The position numbers were made by a program, and so were the translations under genes. DNA of 5,354 nucleotides from Chitinophagaceae bacterium. GTDB lineage: Bacteria; Bacteroidota; Bacteroidia; Chitinophagales; Chitinophagaceae. Shown piece by piece: positions 1-5,354 of this stretch (positions are counted from its first letter, which is position 1; each line of letters starts with the position of its first letter). The DNA is taken from NCBI GenBank assembly GCA_947461645.1, contig CANHMN010000128.1:1-5354 (forward strand), given 5' to 3'. Under the pieces are notes generated by a model. That model made no database searches. It was given only the letters and a program-made list of their open reading frames with translations, and was not told the origin of the DNA.

Positions 1-288
1 ACCGAAACCAAAACAAATTCCACAAAAGAATATGTTTTTCTTCTTTTTGTTTCTGCCAATTCCATATTATCTATTAGGGCAATAAAAAATTGCAGGATGA
101 TACTTGAAGACAGGTTAAAAGGCAATTATAGTTTGGAGGTGATAGATATATATGAGCATCCGGACAAGGTAATTCAGGAACAAATTATAACCACCCCAAT
201 TTTGATAAAAAAACATCCGCTACCAGAAATAAAAATAACCGGAGATTTAAGTGAAACAGCGAAGGTTATCAAAGAGTTGTTAATCTGA
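1..288 (+). CDS. KaiB-like domain protein, 5' end outside window
   Basis: The frame is open from the first base to TGA at 286-288 and gives 95 residues. They align by eye over nearly the whole KaiB fold (thioredoxin-like family, partner of the circadian ATPase KaiC). Visible: first strand YVFLLFVSANS (11-21), helix to about residue 40, strand SLEVIDIYEHP (44-54), the loop ITTPILIKK (63-71) with the conserved Thr-Pro of KaiB, and PLPEIKITGDLS (73-84), matching the family's PxPxRxxIGDLS. ATG at 97 would remove the first strand and half of helix 1, so it is not the start; the true start is upstream of the window. Odd points: the usual GxTPxS after strand 1 reads SANSILS, and the C-terminus stops soon after the last helix begins. 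It could be a stand-alone KaiB or the tail of a larger protein such as a SasA-like kinase. A clock role is not shown; many non-cyanobacterial KaiB proteins have stress or signalling roles or none known. Confidence 0.85.
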   Translation, partial: TETKTNSTKEYVFLLFVSANSILSIRAIKNCRMILEDRLKGNYSLEVIDIYEHPDKVIQEQIITTPILIKKHPLPEIKITGDLSETAKVIKELLI

Positions 289-308
289 AAATTAATCAAG
301 GCATAACA

Positions 309-752
309 ATGGAAAAAAATTATAACGCCGAATTGGATTTTATACTTGAAGAGTTAATCAAAGAATACGAAAACATGAATAAAGGGGTGCAGTTTTATGC
401 AGAGGAGGAATCGTTGTCTACCAATGAAAAAATAACGGAGTTGGTAGCGAATAAATTTGGTTTGAAGGACTGGGAAATCAACGTGTTGTATTATACGCTT
501 TTACTCGATAAATACATCAAGAGTATCGATCCGCTAACGATTTCGTTGGAGGGCCTGGTATTCAGAAACAATGGCGGCTATGTACAGCGGGTGATTACTC
601 AAACCAAGGAGACGGAGCGTTTAGAAGCTATTCAAAACGATTTCAAAAAATATTCTTTTGGTTTAATGATTTTCACTGCTATTGTAGCAGTAGGCACGCT
701 GATATCTGCGTGGTTTTTTGCTATAGAGATTTATAGGTACTATTTAGAGTAA
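309..752 (+). CDS. Hypothetical protein with one C-terminal membrane segment and possible winged-helix fold
   Basis: This is a 147-residue protein that I cannot assign to a named family. ATG at 309 follows AAGG at 298-301 with 7 bases between, a weak but usable ribosome site, and lies 20 bases after the KaiB-like stop, so the two genes probably share a transcript. Residues 1-70 are acidic and helical. Residues 74-91 (DPLTISLEGLVFRNNGGY) resemble the beta-hairpin wing of small winged-helix domains, ending in an Asn-Gly-Gly turn. Residues 97-115 are charged and probably helical. Residues 116-139 (from YSFGLMIF to FAIE) form one hydrophobic segment, followed by a short IYRYYLE tail. There is no signal peptide, so the bulk probably sits in the cytoplasm, tail-anchored in the inner membrane. 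The helix-wing-membrane layout resembles small Bacteroidota proteins of unknown role. DNA binding is only a guess; the domain could equally bind protein. Confidence 0.8.
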   Translation: MEKNYNAELDFILEELIKEYENMNKGVQFYAEEESLSTNEKITELVANKFGLKDWEINVLYYTLLLDKYIKSIDPLTISLEGLVFRNNGGYVQRVITQTKETERLEAIQNDFKKYSFGLMIFTAIVAVGTLISAWFFAIEIYRYYLE

Positions 753-823
753 AACAGGAATAAAAATAGCGGATAGACTTATGTTTTTTTAAAGGACTAG
801 CTGTTTATTGGGAAAGGTAGCAA
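753..823. other. Convergent intergenic gap between two gene blocks
   Basis: The 71 bases lie between the stop of the membrane protein (+ strand) and the stop of the GT8-like gene (- strand). They contain a run of seven T (784-790) and a distant 6-base inverted repeat (AAACAG at 752-757, CTGTTT at 801-806) with a 43-base loop. No compact GC-rich stem precedes either T run, so I do not call an intrinsic terminator. Both transcripts must nevertheless end in or beyond this gap. Confidence 0.7.
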
Positions 824-1789
824 TTAAAGAAACACTCCTTTTTTATCAAACAAAAAACCAAACCATTTTTTCTTTCTTTTAGTGTTTTCTGGTTCGCTAA
901 GATGTTTCTCAGAATACATTAAATTGTCAGTATTGTTTCTCAATACATCATCTATATATTTTTGAAATAATTTTCGGGTTTCGGGCACATCCTGAAATGT
1001 AAATCTGTTTTGGTGCTTTGATATCATTTCAGGTTTGTGTAGATCAAAACCGCTAAAGTGCATGAAAACAAGCGGATGATTTGTATTGACCATGTACTTG
1101 CCATTTAAGTAACTTAAGTTTCTTTCCTGAAAGTTCCAATAGGCAAAATTATAGCCCGGATTTTTGAATACAAAAATCTCTTGAAAGTATTGTGTTGCAG
1201 CCGTTAACCAAATCTGATCAACGAATAGGCCTTCATGCAATTTCACATAACATTTCGTAAACAATTTCTCCTTCCACCAGCTAAGAAAAGAAAAACTATC
1301 CTTACTGTTATTAATTCCAAAAAAACCAGCATTATAAAGACCCGCTTGCATGATGCTTTCTTCTTTCGGAAAAAAGCCATCATCTTTTATGGGCTGAAGC
1401 AGGTGAGGTGTAATTAAAACCGCATGGCTGTTTAGCAAATCAATTGCACCGGTTAAAGCATCGAAAACTAAAATATCGGAATCAAAATAAAATAGCTTAT
1501 CAATTTTATTTTCACTAAGCAACAGAAACTCGGAAATGAATGGTTTTAAGGCACAACAAAGTTCAAAATTATTGTAACGACCTCTCATTTCAGCAAATGC
1601 AGTTATATTCAGGTCTTCGATTTTGAGTAAAATATGGGGCTGAAAAAAAACAATATCAGTTGTTGAAGGAATATCTCCCAAATAAAAAATATAGAATAAA
1701 CTATCCGGATTATGCTCACGAAAACTATCTCCCAGAGCTTTAGCGTAGGGTAGGTAAGATGGCGTACATATGGTAAATGCTGCAATCAA
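824..1789 (-). CDS. GT-A fold glycosyltransferase (GT8-like)
   Basis: The predicted 321-residue cytoplasmic enzyme transfers a sugar from a nucleotide-sugar donor to a growing glycan; donor and acceptor cannot be read from sequence. The N-terminus TICTPSYLPYAKALGDSF (6-23) is the first strand and helix of the nucleotide-binding fold. YFDSDILVF (101-109) carries the DxD metal/donor motif (D103, D105). Further family blocks are LITPHLLQP (125-133), AGLYNAGFFGI (149-159), GLFVDQIW (187-194), NPGYNFAYWN (210-219) and HFSGFD (244-249). These match a conserved bacterial group related to GT8 and often found in polysaccharide clusters. The start is TTG at 1789-1787; a TAG lies directly upstream in frame and the next Met is residue 68, past the essential N-terminal fold, so TTG is the only sensible start. 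It overlaps the stop of the upstream methyltransferase (TTGA), implying coupled translation. The last 20 residues are Lys-rich (TKRKKKWFGFLF), perhaps a membrane-surface contact. It is the last gene of the operon. Confidence 0.9.
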   Translation of the reverse strand: MIAAFTICTPSYLPYAKALGDSFREHNPDSLFYIFYLGDIPSTTDIVFFQPHILLKIEDLNITAFAEMRGRYNNFELCCALKPFISEFLLLSENKIDKLFYFDSDILVFDALTGAIDLLNSHAVLITPHLLQPIKDDGFFPKEESIMQAGLYNAGFFGINNSKDSFSFLSWWKEKLFTKCYVKLHEGLFVDQIWLTAATQYFQEIFVFKNPGYNFAYWNFQERNLSYLNGKYMVNTNHPLVFMHFSGFDLHKPEMISKHQNRFTFQDVPETRKLFQKYIDDVLRNNTDNLMYSEKHLSEPENTKRKKKWFGFLFDKKGVFL

Positions 1790-2520
1790 CTAATTAATGG
1801 TTTATAGGCAAAACCAAATAGTCCGCTGATCATCGTGTGCTGTTTGAACTCATTATTTTTGCTGTCATTTTTCAATAACCATGGAATTGCTTTTTTTATT
1901 ACACGGGTCATTATCTTTTTTGGAAAAGGCTTTAAGTTACTTTCTGTAACCCAAAGTCCAAGCATTTGTGCCATTGATGCATGCCATCCTCCTAACGAGC
2001 TGATGTCTATTTTTTCAAAACCTGCTTTTTCCAAATGATTTTTTAGGGAAAAGGGTGTATACCTGTATGCATCGTAAGGCGTCTCATGCAGTGGCCACAA
2101 AAAAGGCACGGTGAAAAAAAAGACTCCACCAGGTTTCAATACGCGAAAAACTTCTTTTAAAGTTTCTGTGGGTTCAAAGCAATGTTCTAATACTTCTGTT
2201 GCCATCGCACTGTCAACAAAATTATCAGTCAGGGGTATTGTCTTGGCGTCCCAAGTTAAATCAGCAATACTGGTATCGTGTATGGAACTGCTTTCCATAT
2301 CAAGTCCGATGTATTTATCAATTTTTTGATTGTTGGCTAAAATATATTCTCTGTAGGGCATTTGTCCACAGCCCACATCCAACAGGGAGCCAAAAAATCT
2401 GGGTGTAGCGATTTGAACAGAATCAAAAATAGCTTTTCTTACACAGTATACTTGTAAGGTGTTTCCATCTAGCGGGATTTCAATAAAATTTTCTTTTATC
2501 CACTCGCTTCTGTTAATCAT
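1786..2520 (-). CDS. Class I SAM-dependent methyltransferase
   Basis: This 244-residue Rossmann-fold methyltransferase of the Methyltransf_11/UbiE-like type uses S-adenosylmethionine. Motif I is SLLDVGCGQMPY (45-56). The acidic residue after strand 2 is in YIGLDME (70-76, D74), which should hold the ribose. TEVLEHC (108-114) is the strand-4 motif, and FRVLKPGGVFFFTVPF (125-140) is the usual post-motif loop and strand 5. HETPYDAYRYTP (145-156) is typical of a subgroup found in surface-glycan clusters. The substrate is unknown; given the neighbours a sugar or lipid-linked glycan is likelier than a quinone or a small metabolite. ATG at 2520-2518 is preceded by AAGGAAG, so the start is well supported. 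It begins 13 bases after the TylF-type gene and its TGA overlaps the TTG start of the next gene. There is no signal peptide or membrane segment, so it is cytoplasmic. Confidence 0.9.
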   Translation of the reverse strand: MINRSEWIKENFIEIPLDGNTLQVYCVRKAIFDSVQIATPRFFGSLLDVGCGQMPYREYILANNQKIDKYIGLDMESSSIHDTSIADLTWDAKTIPLTDNFVDSAMATEVLEHCFEPTETLKEVFRVLKPGGVFFFTVPFLWPLHETPYDAYRYTPFSLKNHLEKAGFEKIDISSLGGWHASMAQMLGLWVTESNLKPFPKKIMTRVIKKAIPWLLKNDSKNNEFKQHTMISGLFGFAYKPLIS

Positions 2521-2522
2521 TG

Positions 2523-2529
2523 CTTCCTT
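2523..2529 (-). promoter_or_regulatory. Ribosome binding site of the class I methyltransferase
   Basis: On the minus strand AAGGAAG lies two bases before the ATG, with AGGA ending four bases before it. It is the clearest Shine-Dalgarno-like site in the window. It lies wholly in the 13-base gap after the TylF-type stop codon, which supports independent reinitiation at this joint. Confidence 0.5.
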
Positions 2530-2533
2530 TTAT

Positions 2534-3295
2534 TCACTTTGTTTTAATTCCTACCCTTCCGGTATTGTCAATTCTGTTAAGTAGGATGTTTATATTGTTG
2601 TTGTTAAAATATTCATCAACAGCCTTTCTGCATCCTTGCCAATGGCCATAATCATCAATGATTATTACACCGCTTTCTGTCAACAATGGATAGAGGTGAA
2701 TAAGCTCGTGTTTGGTTGATTCATAAAAATCAGTATCAAGCCTTAGAAGCGCAATCTTATTGAAGTTCATTTTTTCTGGAATGGTATCTTCAACCATTCC
2801 TTTTATCATTTCAAATTGATCAGAGGATAAACCTGTTTTAAGCATATTGTTGTTTACCTCTTCATAATCTGAATAACACCATATTGAAGTTGGATCTTCT
2901 TTCGCTGATTTGTTGAGCAGCAGCTTTGCATCTTCTCCGTGATAGTCTACATCATGTTGGGTAGGCTCAGACATTCCTTCGAAGGTATCATACATGTAAA
3001 GCTTTCTGTTTCTCACCTGTTTATCAACCAACATTTTTGCTATAAGCATTGAGCTTCCCCCGCGCCAAACGCCACACTCTACAAAAGACCCTTCTATATT
3101 GTTATCCAAAACATACAACACTGCTTTATACAAGGCATACATCCTTTCAACAGAGGTCATGGTATAGGGCTTGCAAAAGTTATAAACTTCCCAGAAATAT
3201 TGCTCTTGAATATCGCTAATAACCCCATCAGCTAATCTGGCATCAACATTGTCTTCCGTCTTTTTTTTCTTGAAACCCAACAATTTATTTATCAT
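2534..3295 (-). CDS. TylF/MycF-type O-methyltransferase
   Basis: This 253-residue protein is of the macrocin O-methyltransferase family (TylF, MycF), whose characterised members are Mg2+-dependent, SAM-using enzymes that methylate sugar hydroxyls. Key blocks are GSFVECGVWRGGSS (69-82) for SAM binding, LYMYDTFEGMSEP (99-111), LLRLDTDFYEST (183-194), and VIIIDDYGHWQGCRKAVDEYF (from 210). By analogy with MycF, the acidic residues of the LDTD block (D187, D189) and of IIDDYGHW (D214, D215) are the likely metal ligands, and all are intact. Length is normal for the family. The N-terminus MINKLLGFKKKKTEDN is basic and Lys-rich, encoded partly by a run of eight A. ATG overlaps the stop of the upstream glycosyltransferase as TAATG, so translation is probably coupled. 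In this setting it probably methylates a glycan sugar, either to cap the chain or to decorate the repeat unit; a secondary-metabolite role is less likely because no such genes are present. Confidence 0.93.
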   Translation of the reverse strand: MINKLLGFKKKKTEDNVDARLADGVISDIQEQYFWEVYNFCKPYTMTSVERMYALYKAVLYVLDNNIEGSFVECGVWRGGSSMLIAKMLVDKQVRNRKLYMYDTFEGMSEPTQHDVDYHGEDAKLLLNKSAKEDPTSIWCYSDYEEVNNNMLKTGLSSDQFEMIKGMVEDTIPEKMNFNKIALLRLDTDFYESTKHELIHLYPLLTESGVIIIDDYGHWQGCRKAVDEYFNNNNINILLNRIDNTGRVGIKTK

Positions 3296-4566
3296 TATTT
3301 GTTTTTTCTATGCTTAGAAGAAATGTCATCGATTGCTGTGTCAAATTTCTTTAAAACATTCTCCCAAATGTAATTGTTTTTAACATAATCATATCCCATG
3401 CAACCCATTCTTTTATTTAGCTCCTTGTCTTGAAGCAAAAGTTGTAATCCATTACGAAATTCATTGTAATTGTTGTATGCGTATCCGCCGGAACTAAGTT
3501 CTATGTGATTTTTTAGTACCTCACATTTCCCATTCGCCAAAACCGGAACCTTATAAATAAAGCTCTCTAAAAGAACAAGGGATAAACTTTCGTGCTCGGA
3601 GGGCATTACAAGCAAGGAGGCTTGTTTCATTAATTGTGTTTTGTCATCGTCGGATAAAAATCCTGCATACACAATATCTGGGTGTTCTTCTTTCTCTATC
3701 ATATTCTTACCAATCATAACCAACTTGGTTTTGTCGTGATAGGTATTTTTAAACAGTTTAAAATAATTTAGTAGCGTGTCGCAACCTTTGGCTTTGTCAA
3801 TTCTCCCAACATAAACGATGAAAGGACCATCGATTCCGAACTTGTTCTTTACAGACTCATCAACATTAACGGATGCTTCATCAATTCCCACTGCAACAAT
3901 TTCTTTGTTGTTTGATTTGATGTTGAATAGTTTCTCAGAAAAAACCTGTTCTGCTCTTGTGTTGAAAAAAATCCATGATGGAGCAGACATTACCTTTTGA
4001 AACACTTCAAAATAAGCTGGCGGTTCATCATGCATGGTAGGAATTAAAATGCTTTTTTCCGGCACGGCCTGCACACCAACAGCTGTGGGATAATACAAGT
4101 AGGTCATAAAAATATAAGCCGCATATTCCTCTTTATTGTCAATAAGGTACGCAGGAAGTTCTCTCATGGTTGGACCCTGAAGTTCAAGCCACTGTTGATA
4201 ATCTTGTTCTGTTGCTTTTACCTGAGGAAATATTGTTTGAAACCATTTGGGTTCGCCAATGAATCTGAAGAATTTTTGTATTAAATGCCGCCCCCTTATT
4301 TTTCTGTTGAACTGATGTAGTTTTTTCCTTGATCCCTTGGGAGGATGATCAAATCTGATGATCCTTATTCCATTTTCGATGAATTCGCCTCCGGGCAATT
4401 CGGGTTCCCAGGTGTGATAATTTAGTGCCCTGCTGGTTAAAATCGTTACATCATATTTTACATTTAACCTCTCAGCAATCATCCGCGCATGCGTTTCAGC
4501 TCCGCCGTTTACCTGATGGCCGTATCGCTGAACAATTATGGCTATTTTCTTTTTTAAAAAAGTCAT
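3295..4566 (-). CDS. GT4-family glycosyltransferase
   Basis: This 423-residue, two-domain GT-B retaining glycosyltransferase (Glycos_transf_1) is cytoplasmic and probably membrane-associated. The N-terminal domain shows KKKIAIIVQRYGHQVNGGAE (from residue 5) with the GGAETH acceptor-side loop (21-26), and TILTSRALNYHTWEPELPGG (41-60), a signature of one bacterial surface-glycan subfamily. QGPTMRELPAYL (130-141), FMTYLYYPT (153-161) and PTMHDEPP (176-183) are other blocks of that subfamily. The C-terminal domain begins around VYVGRIDKAKGCD (251-263), the donor-phosphate loop, and carries SEHESLSLVLLE (323-334) with the E-x7-E pair E326/E334 that contacts the donor. Length is normal. ATG at 4566-4564 is the natural start; no clear ribosome site is visible and 39 bases separate it from the preceding GT4 gene. 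Its stop overlaps the TylF-type start by one base. Donor and acceptor sugars are unknown. Confidence 0.93.
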   Translation of the reverse strand: MTFLKKKIAIIVQRYGHQVNGGAETHARMIAERLNVKYDVTILTSRALNYHTWEPELPGGEFIENGIRIIRFDHPPKGSRKKLHQFNRKIRGRHLIQKFFRFIGEPKWFQTIFPQVKATEQDYQQWLELQGPTMRELPAYLIDNKEEYAAYIFMTYLYYPTAVGVQAVPEKSILIPTMHDEPPAYFEVFQKVMSAPSWIFFNTRAEQVFSEKLFNIKSNNKEIVAVGIDEASVNVDESVKNKFGIDGPFIVYVGRIDKAKGCDTLLNYFKLFKNTYHDKTKLVMIGKNMIEKEEHPDIVYAGFLSDDDKTQLMKQASLLVMPSEHESLSLVLLESFIYKVPVLANGKCEVLKNHIELSSGGYAYNNYNEFRNGLQLLLQDKELNKRMGCMGYDYVKNNYIWENVLKKFDTAIDDISSKHRKNK

Positions 4567-4605
4567 TGTGTATTCAAATGGAATTCAAGAAGATCGGTTT
4601 TGCCT

Positions 4606-5354
4606 TCAAAGCTGTCTGTAAATTTCCAGGTATTCCTTAGCCGCATTGTCCCAATTAAAAAAAGCAGCCCTTTGTTTTACTTTTTCTGGCTCTCCAAATT
4701 TACGGAAGTGTTCAAGACTATTGGAGAAACAGGTTTGCATTGCTTCGGGCTCAAAACTATCAAAATAATAAGCGGCATCACCCCCTATTTCAGGAAGTGC
4801 GGTAAGTGATGACAATAAAACAGGCTTTCCAAAGTGCATAGCTTCAATTACAGGAAGGCCAAACCCTTCGGCAAGCGAAGGGAAAACAAATGCTTCACAA
4901 TTTTTCATGTACCACTGCTTATTGTTTTCGCTAACAGCTCCTGTAAACAGCACCCTGTCACTCACTCCATGGAGTTCAGCTTGTGCAACAATCTTGTTGA
5001 AATACTCTTCGCTTTGAACGATTCCTGAAACCACCAGTTGATAGTCGTTGTTGACAAGAAGGGCCGGTAACACATGGAAATTCTTTTTATCGGTTATGGT
5101 TCCGATGGTATAGATAAATTTCCGGTTGGGCTTTACTTCCGGCTCTTTCAAATCGGGGATGCTGATAAAATTACAACCGTTGTATATAACAGTGGCGGGT
5201 TTTCCTTTCAAATCAAGATGCTTCTCTATGTCTTGAAGCGTAAAGTTTGAAATGGCAACAATATGGTCGGCTCGGTCTATTTTTTTTTGCAGTTTCTTTA
5301 ATGCTCTTTTTATTTTATCCTGACTTTTGCCTTCATGAATAAAATTCAAATCGT
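4606..5354 (-). CDS. GT4-family glycosyltransferase, N-terminus outside window
   Basis: The frame is open to the right edge and gives about 248 residues, mainly the C-terminal half of a GT-B retaining glycosyltransferase. TTG at 5349-5347 is an internal Leu, not a start: with the preceding Asp it reads DLNFIHE, matching the HDLNFxxE block that lies about 100 residues inside this family. Counting that Leu as 1: HIVAISNFTLQDIEKHL (29-45) is the classic end of the N-terminal domain, VIYNGCN (54-60) is the interdomain link, FIYTIGTITDKKNF (78-91) the phosphate loop, and FPSLAEGFGLPVIEAMHFGK (156-175) the donor site with E161 and E169 as the E-x7-E pair. PEIGGDAAYYFD (186-197) completes the motif set. 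About 100-130 residues are missing beyond the window. It is the most upstream gene seen in the minus-strand operon, which may extend further. Specificity is unknown. Confidence 0.92.
   Translation of the reverse strand, partial: DLNFIHEGKSQDKIKRALKKLQKKIDRADHIVAISNFTLQDIEKHLDLKGKPATVIYNGCNFISIPDLKEPEVKPNRKFIYTIGTITDKKNFHVLPALLVNNDYQLVVSGIVQSEEYFNKIVAQAELHGVSDRVLFTGAVSENNKQWYMKNCEAFVFPSLAEGFGLPVIEAMHFGKPVLLSSLTALPEIGGDAAYYFDSFEPEAMQTCFSNSLEHFRKFGEPEKVKQRAAFFNWDNAAKEYLEIYRQL

Noticed and set aside
97..288. ATG at 97 as the start of a 63-residue protein
   Set aside because: The frame is open to base 1 and the 32 residues before this Met encode strand 1 and part of helix 1 of the KaiB fold, so this Met is internal.
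752..806. Inverted repeat AAACAG/CTGTTT as a terminator
   Set aside because: Only six A/T-rich pairs enclose a 43-base loop, and the inner bases do not extend the stem. The T run at 784-790 lies within the loop, not after the stem.
1235..1417. Plus-strand open frame opposite the GT8-like gene (and similar ones at 1835-2038, 2111-2329, 2199-2408, 3818-4000, 4425-4640, 4600-4809, 4834-5028)
   Set aside because: All lie antisense to genes with strong family motifs, several overlap each other, and their translations show no recognisable domain.
4550..4561. Twelve-base palindrome TTTTTTAAAAAA near the start of the complete GT4 gene
   Set aside because: It encodes the FLKKK stretch of the N-terminus and is readily explained by AT-rich codons; there is no second copy or operator context.
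5347..5349. TTG as the start of the right-edge glycosyltransferase
   Set aside because: The preceding codon continues a conserved DLNFxxE block and the protein would lack most of its N-terminal domain; the gene simply runs off the window.

Overview
The window is AT-rich and looks like a chromosomal piece of a Bacteroidota-type bacterium. The basis is the A/T-rich codon use, the weak or absent Shine-Dalgarno sequences, and the mix of protein families: a KaiB-like domain of non-cyanobacterial type and a polysaccharide cluster with TylF-type methyltransferases. The phylum is inferred from style and families; there is no marker gene to prove it.

Two unrelated gene blocks converge. The left block (1-752, + strand) holds the end of a KaiB-domain protein, cut by the left edge, and 20 bases later a 147-residue protein of unknown function. 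The latter has a probable small winged-helix-like N-terminal part and one C-terminal membrane segment. The two are probably one transcript whose promoter lies outside the window.

The right block (824-5354, - strand) is five tightly packed genes, read from right to left: a GT4 (GT-B fold) glycosyltransferase cut by the right edge, a second GT4 glycosyltransferase, a TylF/MycF-type O-methyltransferase, a class I SAM methyltransferase, and a GT-A fold (GT8-like) glycosyltransferase. Spacings are 39 bases, a 1-base overlap (TAATG), 13 bases and a 4-base overlap (TTGA), so this is almost certainly one operon with translational coupling at two joints. Together the genes suggest assembly and O-methylation of a surface glycan (O-antigen, capsule or exopolysaccharide) on the cytoplasmic side of the membrane. 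No sugar-nucleotide synthesis, flippase, polymerase or transport genes are in view, so the type of glycan is open.

The blocks meet in a 71-base gap (753-823) with no convincing terminator hairpin. I see no RNA genes, insertion sequences, CRISPR arrays, attachment sites or origins. The most unusual element is the divergent KaiB-like domain paired with the membrane-anchored unknown protein; the glycan operon is ordinary in kind but specific in its combination.
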